64,000 nt of DNA, from NCBI RefSeq assembly GCF_023715685.1, contig NZ_JAMBOQ010000003.1, positions 868,001 through 932,000 on the forward strand, in the 5' to 3' direction. Source of the DNA: Priestia aryabhattai. Its GTDB lineage: Bacteria > Bacillota > Bacilli > Bacillales > Bacillaceae_H. A model generated the notes under the pieces. The model saw nothing but the letters and a program-made list of their open reading frames with translations, searched no databases and had not been told where the DNA came from. Of this stretch, positions 44,804 through 54,564 are shown one piece after another (the first letter of the stretch is position 1; each line of letters starts with the position of its first letter). The translations under genes and the position numbers were made by a program.

Positions 44804-44840
44804 AACGTTAATCCGAAAAAGGGTTAGCGTTTCTTTTTTG
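44804..44840 (+). terminator. terminator after the ABC-F gene
   Basis: AACGTTAATCC and GGGTTAGCGTT form a stem, followed by TTTTTT. Confidence 0.85.
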
Positions 44841-44848
44841 AGAATATT

Positions 44849-45181
44849 GGATTTATCGTAGGAGTAATTTTATCAGACTTAGGTGTCCAAGGTGCACAGA
44901 TTTCAAACTAAAGAAGGGTGCAATCTCTAAGCCCTAATGAGGGAAGCAGATTAAATACAATATATACGGTAAGCAATTTATCAGGAGGAGCGATGGTTCA
45001 TTCTTGCAGGCCTATGCATGAAATTTATTCGGATGGAAGGGGACGGACACTCGGATTTACAATGGTCTTCATTGCTTTATGTATATGTTTATTCTTCAAC
45101 AAAAAAAGTAATGTCTGTTGGACTAGACATTATTTTTTTTATCGATTACAAGACATAAGATCTAACAATAAAATTCGTTAA
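44849..45181 (+). pseudogene. MFS transporter C-terminal remnant with an in-frame TAA
   Basis: The frame GFIVGVILSDLGVQGAQISN, TAA (44909-44911), then VQSLSPNEGSRLNTIY... corresponds to the last helices of MFS transporters, in which the stop position is normally Gln (a CAA to TAA change would explain it). The N-terminal two thirds are absent. The later part is also degraded, and a terminator-like hairpin lies at about 45100-45139. Confidence 0.7.
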
Positions 45182-45182
45182 A

Positions 45183-45602
45183 TTAAATTTTTGGCAATGT
45201 ATGGCTAAGTTCTCTACCGATAAGGTTGGCTGAAACTGGCTTCTTTCCTATTTGCCTAGCCCATATCGATAATTGTCCAATATGATGTATTTCATGGGCA
45301 ATCATATGACGCATAACTTCTCCCCAAGTATCAGTCATTATGCTTTCGTCTGGTTGTGGGTTATAAAGAATATTATTTTCTTTTTCTACACTCCAAGACC
45401 TAACAAACTCTCTTACCTCTGGTTGAAATTTTGTATCTAGCTGGAGAATTTTTTCTAAGCTTTGATATTCCTCAAAACTCTCCTGGAAATCATCCTTTCC
45501 CTGAAGAACTCGAACCCAACTCCACTCTACATCAACAATGTGAAAGAGAGTATGTAATATTCCTCCTACGCCTCCTGTTCGTTTCCGAAGCAATTCCTCC
45601 AT
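45183..45602 (-). CDS. DinB-family protein, N-terminally shortened
   Basis: 139 residues starting MEELLRKRTGGVGGILHTLF, which corresponds to roughly residue 25 of full-length relatives; the missing first helix region is replaced by stops. Metal-site histidines remain (LFHIVDVEWSW and HMIAHEIHHIGQ). No RBS is visible before ATG 45602. The gene may be a 5'-truncated pseudogene. Confidence 0.6.
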   Translation of the reverse strand: MEELLRKRTGGVGGILHTLFHIVDVEWSWVRVLQGKDDFQESFEEYQSLEKILQLDTKFQPEVREFVRSWSVEKENNILYNPQPDESIMTDTWGEVMRHMIAHEIHHIGQLSIWARQIGKKPVSANLIGRELSHTLPKI

Positions 45603-45803
45603 TTATCGTGTTTTTTACTTTGAATCTTTTTTAATGGGGGTGTATCAACCATTTTGACAAATATTTATAAATACCTATTTCATAGTAATAAGAGAAATTA
45701 ATAAATAGAGTCGTCTCCAGCGATAATTATGTTAAGCGAGGATGAATAGACTAGTTTTTCCAAAGAAATGTATATCTTGAATTTTTTGTGATGAAACGAA
45801 AAG

Positions 45804-45848
45804 AAAAAGCACAAACCCGTTGAAAACAAACGTTTTTGTGCTTTTTTG
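45804..45848. terminator. bidirectional terminator
   Basis: AAAAGCACAAA and TTTGTGCTTTT pair around a loop and are followed by T-rich sequence. Confidence 0.75.
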
Positions 45849-45982
45849 TTATCTATCATACGTATTGTAGTAACTAACTTTAGATAGCAAGTAACAAATC
45901 AAATTTCTGAAAATGATAAAAAGAGAATCAGGAAACTCTAAATTATCGATATTTTCCCCATTTTTATCATTTTATATTTTAG

Positions 45983-46129
45983 TTACATATAATCATAAGC
46001 AGAATCATCAAAATAGAGCCAGTGATAATATTCAACCTGCGGATCTGTCATCTTCGAAACTTCTTCTTCATTGAATTTTTGATACTCAACTAATTTCTGC
46101 ACTTTAGAATTTCTTTCCACTTGGCTCAT
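45983..46129 (-). CDS. small acidic protein resembling the BH0509 family, 48 residues
   Basis: Minus-strand ATG at 46129 with AAGGAGGA six bases upstream. The product begins MSQVERNSKVQKLVEYQKFN and has ...KMTDPQVEYYHWLYFDD, similar in pattern to the BH0509 family of tiny Bacillus proteins (L-x-x-MTD-x-x-x-E-x-x-Y). Family assignment is tentative; the gene itself is well supported by its RBS. Confidence 0.6.
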   Translation of the reverse strand: MSQVERNSKVQKLVEYQKFNEEEVSKMTDPQVEYYHWLYFDDSAYDYM

Positions 46130-47328
46130 TTTAAATCCTCCTTATAGTTTGAAAAGTAATAAAGTATTTAAATGTTGAAAACGTTTTCTTTTTCTTATTT
46201 TTATTATATATCTCAATATGAGATTAAAACAATATCAAATATAGATGGTTTTTCAGAAAACAATATAGAAATGGTATTTATGTTACATAATCGGTACCCA
46301 TCCATAATATTCATACCGAGGGAGTTTGCACAGTCTTTATTAACACATAAAATTTTTATATCTATACACCCCATTTTTTAAGTTGAACTTATTTTTAAAA
46401 AAACTTACATATGTGAACAATTATGTTTATTTAGTTGAACTTAATGGAAGGCCAGAAGATAAAGGTTAGAAAAGTGGTTTTAGAGAACAAGAAGATAACA
46501 GGTCGCTTATAATGAGAAATAAAAGATAAGAAAAATATGACTTTCACATAAAATAAGTAAATAGCTTTCACAGGTCTAAAAGGAAAATGAAAGAACGTAC
46601 AGAACCTATTTTTATCTAGAAAAATAAAATTTGCTACAATTTTTTGGGGATTACAGCATATGAATAAACGTAAGGCTTTTTATACATATTTTGTTCATTC
46701 ACTCATCCATTGAATGTTATTAAATTAAGGATGTGTAAAAAGCTGCATATTCCATAAGAAGAACCCTTAGCTGAACCCTACTGCCGCAAGGGTTCTTTTT
46801 TGTGTTTGATTTCTATAGGAGTGATTATGTTAACTACGAATGTATACGATATACAGACTAAAAAGGGAAAAACCTACTGGACAGAGATCAGTAGGTTTTT
46901 CTGCTACATTTATTTAGCCAAAGGATTGAAGCCTTACGGCGTCTCGAGTAGTTTGCTCGAGAGGAATAATTTTATTCGTTAATATAAAAAATAGGGTATT
47001 TATTTAGTACAAGCCATTCTTAAACTACATATTATATATGGTATACCTGCAGGTTACTCTCTTTCCTAGTCATGTTCTTTAAGTGAGAACATGACTTTTT
47101 TTACTTCCGAAAATATGTTTTATGTTAACTAGCTCTATAAACTAGAAATAAAGCTAGCTTTATATTTTTTTATGGTGTTTTTCTATAAGCTTTTCAATTG
47201 CTTGTTTATCTTTAAGCAATTCTTTTTTTATATTGGTCGCTTTAGCTATAACTTATCTAGGCAATTTTAGGTGATAAAACAACTTCACTATTTAAAATGG
47301 TTCTCGTACAAAATAGGTATATTCTTTT
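46130..47328. other. long region without a convincing gene, three terminator-like hairpins
   Basis: Terminator-like hairpins lie at 46760-46802 (AGAACCCTT/AAGGGTTCT, T6), 46867-46901 (AAAAACCTACTG/CAGTAGGTTTTT) and 47068-47104 (AGTCATGTTCT/AGAACATGACT, T7). Open frames at 46172-46381 and 46800-46982 lack an RBS or run through a terminator. A minus-strand fragment at about 47168-47250 (KKELLKDKQAIEKLIEKHHK) is probably a gene remnant. Confidence 0.5.
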
Positions 47329-47400
47329 TTATTTTCTCCAATTTTTAATTTCGATAAAATTCCCTTCAGGGTCTTTTACAAAAACAATAGTTATAATACC
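47329..47400 (-). pseudogene. remnant of a VOC/glyoxalase-family gene
   Basis: The last 23 codons read IITIVFVKDPEGNFIEIKNW and end in a stop; DPEGNFIEI is the typical C-terminal strand of vicinal-oxygen-chelate proteins. Nothing of the rest of the gene remains. Confidence 0.55.
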
Positions 47401-47565
47401 AAAAGAAATGATTTAATAGTAAGAAAAGCTAACAAAGTGCTTAAGTTAAAAAGTCCGAATTCCGAATAAGGTTCACTTTTTATGTAGTAACCCTTATTCG
47501 GGTTATAGTTCAACTAATCCAGGTGTTTTTTTTATTAAAATTGAACAATTTTATCGTATAGCTAT

Positions 47566-48618
47566 TCAATTTTTATCGAGGTTTGGTCTTTTGTTATTCA
47601 AATTCATACGCGATTTTTTATTGTCTACTAGATGCTTAAATTCTTTGAAGCTTACAAAACGTTTATTTTGGTGATCTAAAAGTCGAAAACGAAGAGACTT
47701 CAAGCTTGTGCTTAGTGTAATGGTTGTTGCTTTCTGTAATGGTGGTGTAGACTCATGCGCTTTTTCTAAATTATAGTTTGGAACTCTTGGGGCCAAATGA
47801 TGTACATGATGGAAACCAATATTACCTGTTACCCATTGTAAAATTTTAGGGAGCTTGTAATAGGAGCTACCATCAACTGCAGCCTTCACGTAATCCCACT
47901 CTTCTTCGTTTTCAAAGTAGGAATCCTCAAATTGATGCTGTACGTAAAATAGCCAAATTCCAAGTGACCCTGCTACAAAAAGGATGGGAGCTTGAACGAG
48001 AAGAAAAGCTTGCCAACCAATACCCCAACATAAAAGTGCATACACCGCAACAATTGAGAAATTGGTCAAATACGTGTTCAAACGTTCCTTTCGTTTCGCG
48101 TCTTTTCGATTCAATCGGTTAGAAACTAAGAAAAGATAGATGGGACCTAATCCAAACATAGCAATTGGATTGCGGTAAACTTGGTAAGCTAACCGGCCCC
48201 AGTGGGAAGCTGCAACATACTCATCAACTGTCATGACCCACACATCACCGGTTCCTCGTTTATCTAAGTTGCTGCTCGTAGCATGATGAATGGAATGGCT
48301 TCGTTTCCATTGTTCATACGGAAACATGGTGATAACCCCACTGATTGTGCCAAGGACATTATTCGCTTTTCGGCTTTTGAAAAATGATTGATGACAACAA
48401 TCATGGAAAATAATGAAGATTCGGACGACGAACCCGGCTGTAACAATAGATAATGGTAGTGTTAGCCAATAAGAAACTGATAAACTTTGATAAGCTAGAA
48501 ACCAAAGTAGCAAAAACGGAAGGAATGTGTTTATCAATTGCTTTATACTCGATTTCGTATTGGGTTTTTCAAAAGGTGCTACATTTTTTCTTAATTCAGT
48601 CGTTTTTTGTTTACTCAT
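47566..48618 (-). CDS. des: acyl-lipid fatty acid desaturase
   Basis: Introduces a double bond into membrane phospholipid acyl chains, keeping membranes fluid in the cold. 350 residues, several membrane helices and three His boxes: HDCCHQ (about 73), HSIHH (about 108) and HHVHH (about 272), which bind the di-iron centre. The length equals B. subtilis Des. RBS AAGGAGG. The DesKR two-component genes are not adjacent, but a near-perfect dyad lies about 105 bp upstream (48722-48739). Confidence 0.9.
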   Translation of the reverse strand: MSKQKTTELRKNVAPFEKPNTKSSIKQLINTFLPFLLLWFLAYQSLSVSYWLTLPLSIVTAGFVVRIFIIFHDCCHQSFFKSRKANNVLGTISGVITMFPYEQWKRSHSIHHATSSNLDKRGTGDVWVMTVDEYVAASHWGRLAYQVYRNPIAMFGLGPIYLFLVSNRLNRKDAKRKERLNTYLTNFSIVAVYALLCWGIGWQAFLLVQAPILFVAGSLGIWLFYVQHQFEDSYFENEEEWDYVKAAVDGSSYYKLPKILQWVTGNIGFHHVHHLAPRVPNYNLEKAHESTPPLQKATTITLSTSLKSLRFRLLDHQNKRFVSFKEFKHLVDNKKSRMNLNNKRPNLDKN

Positions 48619-48721
48619 GTGTTCCTCCTTACATCTTTACCGTGTTTAATATACAGCTCTTCTTTACATTTATAGTAGGACATAGTAGCTGGTAATAAAA
48701 GATATAAACGTCAAGTAACTA

Positions 48722-48739
48722 GTATGACAACTGTCATAC
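48722..48739. promoter_or_regulatory. 8-bp-arm dyad upstream of des, possible DesR site
   Basis: GTATGACAACTGTCATAC has perfect 8-bp arms around two bases, about 105 bp before the des start. DesR activates des from upstream sites, so this is a plausible operator. The B. subtilis site was not compared base by base. Confidence 0.45.
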
Positions 48740-48959
48740 ATGTGTGAATGCATTTTCTTAATAAAAGGAAAAGGATGTGGAAAAAAATTCAGTTTCATTA
48801 AAGTATTAGCATTGTTTTAGTCCTAGCTATGTAAAAGTGCTCATAAACCTGTACCTTTCCAAGAGGTATTGAGCTACTATTTTTAAAGTATAATGCGAAC
48901 AAAAAACTACCTCTATTATGATGACTAGGATAAGGTAGTTTTTTCAGAGCTATGAATGT

Positions 48960-49151
48960 TCAACTGTCGTTCATTTTGTTATAAAAACTTTTTAACAACC
49001 TCATCATATCACGCCCCGATGTCCTTGTCGGTTTATCATCACCTTTATGATCACGCATGATCACGTACCAGCTGCCATTGTCATCTTCATTTAATCTATA
49101 TACCTTATTGGTTCTACTATCTGTATAAAAGTCTCCATCCTTCAGTCTCAA
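48960..49151 (-). CDS. hypothetical protein, 63 residues
   Basis: TTG start at 49151 preceded by GAGGAGGGA. The product MRLKDGDFYTDSRTNKVYRL ... is a short beta-rich basic protein with the pattern of a small RNA- or protein-binding domain. No family recognised. Confidence 0.55.
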   Translation of the reverse strand: MRLKDGDFYTDSRTNKVYRLNEDDNGSWYVIMRDHKGDDKPTRTSGRDMMRLLKSFYNKMNDS

Positions 49152-49519
49152 ACAATCCCTCCTCTACCACGTATATCCTGTATTATGCCCAAGATATCAA
49201 TTTTATGAAAAATTTCATATACACAAAAACAGCAGGTTTCTTAATACGCTTATTATTTTGTATGTAATCTACACAGGTGCAAAAATGGTGAAAGTCAATT
49301 GAATTTATGTACTACTAGTAAACTTTAAATTAGGCCTTTTTTATATACGTATTTTTCCATTTTAAAGTTTTATCTACTTTTCTGTATTTGCTATCTTCGG
49401 TTCTGTATGTTACGATTAGATTAATTATTTTTGTTCGGTGTAGGATTGAGAGAAGAGAAATCTCTTCCATAGAAATTTTCATCTTAAGATAGTATGGTTG
49501 GACAAGGGTAGTAATACAA
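49152..49519. other. intergenic region upstream of the cold-shock gene
   Basis: No gene is supported; the minus-strand frame at 49330-49653 overlaps the cold-shock gene and is spurious. It should hold the csp promoter and 5' leader. Confidence 0.45.
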
Positions 49520-49537
49520 GTGTGGAGTATTCCACAC
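49520..49537 (+). promoter_or_regulatory. small hairpin just before the csp RBS
   Basis: GTGTGGA and TCCACAC form a 7-bp stem with a four-base loop, ending two bases before AGGAGG. It might act as an RNA thermosensor or stabilise the transcript. Confidence 0.45.
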
Positions 49538-49551
49538 CAGGAGGCAATATT

Positions 49552-49755
49552 ATGGAACAAGGTACAGTGAAATGGTTTAATGCAGACAAAGGGTTCGGTT
49601 TTATCGAAGTTGAAGGCGGAGAAGATGTATTCGTACATTTTAGCTCTATTCAAGGTGACGGCTTTAAATCATTAGACGAAGGTCAAAAAGTAACGTTTGA
49701 TATTGAACAAGGACAACGTGGAGCACAAGCTGCTAACGTTCATAAAGTAGCATAA
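49552..49755 (+). CDS. cold-shock protein (CspA/CspB family)
   Basis: 67-residue single cold-shock domain, an RNA chaperone. RNP1 is KGFGFIEV and RNP2 is VFVHF. ATG 49552 follows AGGAGG. A terminator follows (49766-49798). It differs at about ten positions from the second copy at 52226 on the other strand. Confidence 0.95.
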   Translation: MEQGTVKWFNADKGFGFIEVEGGEDVFVHFSSIQGDGFKSLDEGQKVTFDIEQGQRGAQAANVHKVA

Positions 49756-49765
49756 TTAAAATGAG

Positions 49766-49799
49766 TAAAAAAGACTCCATCTGGGAGTCTTTTTTTTAC
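49766..49799 (+). terminator. terminator after csp
   Basis: AAAAAAGACTCC pairs with GGGAGTCTTTTTT. Confidence 0.9.
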
Positions 49800-50040
49800 T
49801 TTTGATTTCACTAGCTAGCAAAAAACATATTATATCTCATTTTAAAATCTCGGTATAATGTAAAAAACCAGAGTTTTATGTCTGGTTTCTAGGTAAAACG
49901 AACGGTACAAGGTATGAACTAGTTATACCATATATCGGAAATATAAAGCAAATATCGCATATTTTTTGGTAAGAATTTTACTTTCAGTTAAAGAAGTGCC
50001 AGAAATTTTTTTAAGGATTTATCCAAAAGGCAGCCAGAAA

Positions 50041-50244
50041 TTATTTTTGATGGGGATTAGGAGACGCATCTAAAAGCCGTTTTCCTGTTCTCATTTTATG
50101 GCCACACAAAGGACACTTTTGATGATTTTGATAAGAGAAATTTTTTCTCATCCAACCATTACATTCTTCTGATTCACATTCCCAAATCTCTATTCGTTCT
50201 TTAGGTAAGGGCTCTTGATTTTTCTTCCTATGGTTATAATACAT
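50041..50244 (-). CDS. ydjO: cold-inducible zinc-ribbon protein YdjO
   Basis: 67 residues from ATG 50244. The YdjO pattern WECESEECNGWMRKNFS is followed by CPLCG. Relatives are small cold-induced proteins. It lies next to cold-shock genes. Two Cys pairs could bind zinc. Spacing from AGGAGGAGG to the ATG is long (about 12 bp). Confidence 0.8.
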   Translation of the reverse strand: MYYNHRKKNQEPLPKERIEIWECESEECNGWMRKNFSYQNHQKCPLCGHKMRTGKRLLDASPNPHQK

Positions 50245-50529
50245 AACTACATCATCCCTCCTCCTAAATAGTATACCTTTTATAAAAGAAATAGTAGGAA
50301 CCATATCTTTCTAAATTAAACCACACTTTATAGATCCTATAAGAATTTATAAATACACGGAAGGGTGGATAAAATAAGGCATGAATTCGTCTTGTACGGA
50401 TACGTTAGAACAAGACTTCCATTGATAATAACACTGATTTACAATACGCAGGAATGAATAAGTAACATCTCTGGTTAAAGAGTACTTTTCTCATTTCTGA
50501 ATTTAAGTAAGAGAAGGAGCAAAAAGCAA

Positions 50530-51930
50530 TTGAAAAAATTTTCTGATTTCAATTTAAGTAAGGACATTGAAAAGGCCGTTCATAACTTAGGTTTTGAAGA
50601 GGCTACGCCGATTCAGGCTGAAGCTATTCCGATAGCTATGACGGGTAAAGATCTAATTGGCCAAGCTCAAACTGGTACTGGAAAGACAACAGCTTTTGGC
50701 ATACCCCTTATAGAGCGGGTTGAGCTTGGTGAAGAAGGGATTCAGGGAATAGTTTTAGCACCGACACGTGAACTGGCTATTCAAGTAGCTGAGGAGTTAA
50801 ATCGAATTGGACAAGTAAAAGGAGTTAAAACGCTACCCATTTATGGAGGGCAGGATATTAATCGTCAGATCAAAGCCCTTAAGAACAGACCGCATATTAT
50901 CTCGGCAACTCCAGGACGCCTTAAGGACCATATGAAAAGAAGAACCATTCGTTTAAATCATATTCGTACAGCTGTTCTGGATGAAGCAGATGAGATGTTA
51001 AATATGGGCTTTATTGAAGATATCCAAACGATCCTTGGTGGCATCTCTTCTCCCCATCAAACCTTACTATTTTCAGCAACCATGTCGAAGCAAGTACAAA
51101 GTCTAGCCCAGAAATTTATGAACACTCCTGAACTCGTAAAAGTAAAAGCGAAGGAGTTAACGGTAAAGAACATTGAGCAGCAGTATATTGAAATTCCAGA
51201 GAATCGAAAATTTGATGTTCTTTGTAATCTTGTAGACCTTCAATCACCAGACCTTGCTATTGTATTTGGACGCACAAAAAAACGTGTGGATGAACTTGCT
51301 GAAGGGCTAAAAAAGCGTGGGTATGCAGCAGAAGGCATTCATGGAGATCTTACACAATCCAAACGTGCCGATGTGATTCGTCAATTCAAGAATCATACGA
51401 TTGAGATTATGGTCGCCACCGACGTTGCAGCAAGAGGACTTGATATTACAGGTGTTAGCCATGTCTACAATTTTGATATTCCTCAGGACCCTGAAAGCTA
51501 TGTTCATCGCATTGGCCGAACAGGACGGGCAGGTACTAAGGGATTGGCAGTTACATTTATAACTCCGAGAGAACGTAATCACTTAAAAGTAATCGAAGAT
51601 GTCACGAAAACCAAAATGTCTAGGCAATCACCTCCTACTTCTAGTGAGGTAATGGCAGGACATCAGGAAGCAATCATTCACCGGGTTTTGACCGCCATCG
51701 ACAAGAGTGAGTTTGGGGAATATAAGCCAATGGCGGAAAAGTTATTAGAAGAAGTAGATTCGGTTTCTTTACTGTCAGCCACTTTAAAGCTCTTAACAAA
51801 AGAATCAAATATGACCCCTATCCAATTGACTGAAGTGGCACCACTTCGTAATAAAAAAGCAAAAACAGAACGTAAGAGAAATAGAGGTAGAAAAGAAACA
51901 GTAGGCCGTAAAAAAACGTATAGAAAATAA
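50530..51930 (+). CDS. cshA: DEAD-box RNA helicase CshA-like
   Basis: Unwinds RNA at ribosomes and in the degradosome-like network, important in the cold. 466 residues from TTG 50530 (AAGGAG upstream). Motifs in order: Q motif [18 protein letters not shown], Ia PTRELA, II DEAD, III SATMS, V ARGLD and [12 protein letters not shown]. The basic tail ([20 protein letters not shown]) is typical of CshA. It sits among other cold-response genes. Confidence 0.9.
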   Translation: MKKFSDFNLSKDIEKAVHNLGFEEATPIQAEAIPIAMTGKDLIGQAQTGTGKTTAFGIPLIERVELGEEGIQGIVLAPTRELAIQVAEELNRIGQVKGVKTLPIYGGQDINRQIKALKNRPHIISATPGRLKDHMKRRTIRLNHIRTAVLDEADEMLNMGFIEDIQTILGGISSPHQTLLFSATMSKQVQSLAQKFMNTPELVKVKAKELTVKNIEQQYIEIPENRKFDVLCNLVDLQSPDLAIVFGRTKKRVDELAEGLKKRGYAAEGIHGDLTQSKRADVIRQFKNHTIEIMVATDVAARGLDITGVSHVYNFDIPQDPESYVHRIGRTGRAGTKGLAVTFITPRERNHLKVIEDVTKTKMSRQSPPTSSEVMAGHQEAIIHRVLTAIDKSEFGEYKPMAEKLLEEVDSVSLLSATLKLLTKESNMTPIQLTEVAPLRNKKAKTERKRNRGRKETVGRKKTYRK

Positions 51931-51967
51931 TCCCTGATTATTTTTGATGCGAGAAAGGATAAGGGCT

Positions 51968-52141
51968 ATGAGTGAGAAAATATTTAGTAATGGAGAAATA
52001 GTAAATATAAGAGTATCGAATGAATTAGTGACAATCTTAAAAAGTCATTATGTAAAAAACATGAAAAGATACTCTTATACAGTCGACAAATATCCAAGTA
52101 CCTTTTTCTTTGAAGAAGAATTAAAAAAACATGAACTATAA
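51968..52141 (+). CDS. small protein, 57 residues, downstream of cshA
   Basis: ATG 51968 follows AAAGGATAAGGG. The product MSEKIFSNGEIVNIRVSNEL ... resembles an SH3-like or DUF-type small domain. It lies 37 bp after cshA and may be cotranscribed. A bidirectional terminator follows. Family not recognised. Confidence 0.6.
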   Translation: MSEKIFSNGEIVNIRVSNELVTILKSHYVKNMKRYSYTVDKYPSTFFFEEELKKHEL

Positions 52142-52183
52142 TTATTGTTGAATAAGTTTTGATATAAAAATCTTTTTAAGTAA

Positions 52184-52217
52184 AAACAGACTCTGAAGAT
52201 AGAGTCTGTTTTTTATT
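52184..52217. terminator. bidirectional terminator between convergent genes
   Basis: AAAACAGACTCT and AGAGTCTGTTTT flank a six-base loop, serving both the 51968 gene and the csp at 52226. Confidence 0.9.
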
Positions 52218-52225
52218 ATGGTTTC

Positions 52226-52426
52226 TTATGCTTTATTTACGTTTGTCGCTTGTGGTCCACGTTGCCCTTGTTCGATATCAAAAGTCACTTCTTGACCTTC
52301 ATCCAAGGATTTAAATCCTTCCCCTTGGATAGCTGAGAAGTGCACAAACACATCTTCTCCACCTTCACGCTCGATGAATCCAAAACCTTTGTCAGCATTA
52401 AACCATTTCACTTTACCGTGTTCCAT
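52226..52426 (-). CDS. cold-shock protein (CspA/CspB family), second copy
   Basis: 66 residues, one cold-shock domain with RNP1 KGFGFIER and RNP2 VFVHF. RBS AGGAGGCA. A close paralogue of 49552; the two convergent copies flank ydjO and cshA. Confidence 0.95.
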   Translation of the reverse strand: MEHGKVKWFNADKGFGFIEREGGEDVFVHFSAIQGEGFKSLDEGQEVTFDIEQGQRGPQATNVNKA

Positions 52427-52632
52427 TTTTTGTTGCCTCCTAGAATATAGAAAATAAACCAGATTATCATTAAATCTAGCTTATTTATTATATTATCCCA
52501 ATAGAGACATCTTAAACTTAAATTAATTTGATCTTTCTAACTTTCTTTATCATTGCTCACTTCACTAAAAGGTGTTTAAGGTATGACTATATACATCATA
52601 ATGAGGTTCTTGTGCAAAAACTTCAAAATATT

Positions 52633-52803
52633 TATAAGTGACCTTCTAAACATGGAAATGATGGAAGATCGAAGATTAGCCATTGCCCACACAATCATTA
52701 TGTGCATTGTATTCATAAATATGAACCTAAATTAGATGAGAGAGCACAATGGGACCGGTCTGTCCAAAAGAAAGGGAAGTTCACTCAAAAAATTTTTGAA
52801 TAG
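52633..52803 (+). mobile_element. IS6-family transposase remnant
   Basis: MEMMEDRRLAIAHTIIM in one frame is followed, one base on, by YVHCIHKYEPKLDERAQW in the next, ending with a stop at 52801-52803. This order (MMEERGL, AHTTI, W-V, YEPKLDERVRW) is characteristic of IS6/IS26-type transposases. Only about 50 residues remain, frameshifted and without inverted repeats I can identify. Confidence 0.65.
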
Positions 52804-52884
52804 TGGCGTAAAAATACATTCTATTAGATAGGAATCTATATACCTTTTTCATATAAATACAACCTTCGCACTAGAATCCGTAAA

Positions 52885-52942
52885 CTTCTTTACAAATAAA
52901 AAATGACGCCGTTTTAGGCGCCATTTTTTATTTGTAAAGAAG
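52885..52942. repeat. 26-bp imperfect inverted repeat
   Basis: Arms 52885-52910 and 52917-52942 pair over 26 bp with one mismatch and a loop of six bases. It is much longer than usual terminators and not near the end of a gene, though a bidirectional terminator cannot be excluded. Confidence 0.7.
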
Positions 52943-53138
52943 GACACACTCTATGCACGGGCGGTACTCTTAACACATCGTCTTGATTTGATAATACCCA
53001 GTGTTTAAATTTAATAAACCTTTGGGTATGACGATTTATGCAGAATATCTACATGTACCTTTTCAGTGAACATAAGGTTTCTTAGAGGCATCAAGCAAAA
53101 GAACCCTTACAGGTGCAGTTTTTCATGAAGAAATTTCA

Positions 53139-53173
53139 AATAATCTCCAGCATTCTACTGGAGATTATTAAGA
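53139..53173 (-). terminator. terminator after the secreted protein gene
   Basis: AATAATCTCCAG pairs with CTGGAGATTATT just past the stop at 53174. Confidence 0.65.
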
Positions 53174-53818
53174 TTATTTATTAAACTTCTCTGGAAACTG
53201 TTTCACAACTCCTGCAGATATAGTGTCTGCCATTAAGATAATATGTGAGACTCCTTCATCAATTGCAACGATTCTTGCTTCCCAATCTTTTTCTAAGCTT
53301 GCAAATAAATCATTTGTCACTAATTTTAGATGCATATACAGTAATTTTTTCAAATCTTCATTTTTTAAATAAGGGTTAGCCTGGCTAAGGAACGCTGCTA
53401 TATCATCAGCATTTCTATACCATTCTTTGTTTAATTGATTCACCAAGGCTTTCTTTCCCGTTTTAGCCGCATCTACAATCTTGCCAGCAATCACAATATG
53501 TTCCTTAAGCAAATCCGTAAGTTTGTTCCCAGCTTTCTCTCCGTATATCGGCTTCACAGCATTCCTAATATCTTCTTGATTTTTTAATAACCTTGCCAAC
53601 ACCTGTTTTTGGTCTTCTGATCCTGCTGTTGTTGCACTTGTAATATAATTACTTGTCCACAATATATGATCCATCCAAAGTCTTCTGAATTCATTTTCAA
53701 ACTTTCTCTCAGATTGACTAATACGATGTTCTTGTGTTTCAGCGACAGCACTACTTGGTTCAACTAGCATGTTTAGCGAAAATAACAAAATAAATCCCAT
53801 TCATAATAATTTTTTCAT
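53174..53818 (-). pseudogene. secreted protein gene with a TGA in its signal peptide
   Basis: GAAGGAG precedes ATG 53818, which encodes MKKLL followed by TGA (53801-53803). The same frame then continues MGFILLFSLNMLVEPSSAVA and a helical domain (RRLWMDHILWTSNYITSATT ... NKLTDLLKEHI ...) to the stop at 53174. The N-terminus is clearly one signal peptide split by a stop. Reinitiation at ATG 53800 could still yield 208 residues without a good RBS. The family is a helical secreted protein common in Bacillus, of unknown function. Confidence 0.65.
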
Positions 53819-54092
53819 AAAAGCTGCTCCTTCTAATTTAAATGATCCGTCTTATTATTTGTATATGGGATTTTTTACATTCCTCAGAATGTTACTTTCT
53901 AATAATAATTCTTTATAGAGTACTGCCAGACTCCCAATCAGCTCACACGAATGAAGGGTTACAGAGGATACCTTTCTATAAGGTGATAGTAGAGAATTCG
54001 AAATTCTAGGCTCTTGTATTTATATATTCATAAATATTATTGCTTGTCTCATATGCTTATATAAAACTCTAGAAGAAAAAGAGGTGAAAAAT

Positions 54093-54275
54093 GTGAAGCA
54101 TATGCTAATGGTATGTAATCAGCATGTGAAGGAGGGACTTATTGGTCTTGAAACCCCCCATGTAAAGAAGATTCACTACTCTAAATGCACCTGTTCTTTT
54201 TGTGATAAAAAGGCTGAAATAAAAATCTTTTATTCCATCCCTCAAAAATATAGTAAAACCAATTTTACAGTATAA
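54093..54275 (+). CDS. small CxxC-containing protein, 60 residues
   Basis: GTG 54093 follows AAGAGGTG by 6 bp. The product starts MKHMLMVCNQHVKEGLIGLE and has a C-terminal CTCSFCDKKAEIKIFY motif, like small zinc-binding Bacillus proteins. Function unknown. Confidence 0.6.
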   Translation: MKHMLMVCNQHVKEGLIGLETPHVKKIHYSKCTCSFCDKKAEIKIFYSIPQKYSKTNFTV

Positions 54276-54448
54276 AGAGCCTAAAACCCAGCCTGTTTTT
54301 AGCAAAAAATAACGCTGCAATACTCGATTTACATTTGTTGATCTATTCCTGCTATTTAGTATTAAAAATCAAAGAGAGCTAATTAATATATCTTCTTTTT
54401 ATACAGCAGTTCCATTCATCTAAATAATATATCGGATATAAGAATATA

Positions 54449-54489
54449 TTGAAAAAGCTCAAGTCTGAAAAGATTTGAGCTTTTTTATG
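54449..54489. terminator. terminator
   Basis: AAAAAGCTCAAGTC pairs with GATTTGAGCTTTTTT. Confidence 0.8.
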
Positions 54490-54564
54490 TCAGCCTAAGC
54501 ATGTCCAGACATAAAGCAGAATAACTTAGAATGAAACTAATTGACAATTGTAGGAGGGTTAATA

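Noticed and set aside
46172..46381. Plus-strand frame of 69 residues
   Set aside because: No RBS and low-complexity AT-rich composition; it is divergent from the well-supported 48-residue gene at 45983-46129.
46800..46982. Plus-strand frame of 60 residues
   Set aside because: It reads straight through a strong terminator hairpin (46867-46901).
49330..49653. Minus-strand frame overlapping the cold-shock gene
   Set aside because: Opposite strand of the csp gene and its leader; no RBS.
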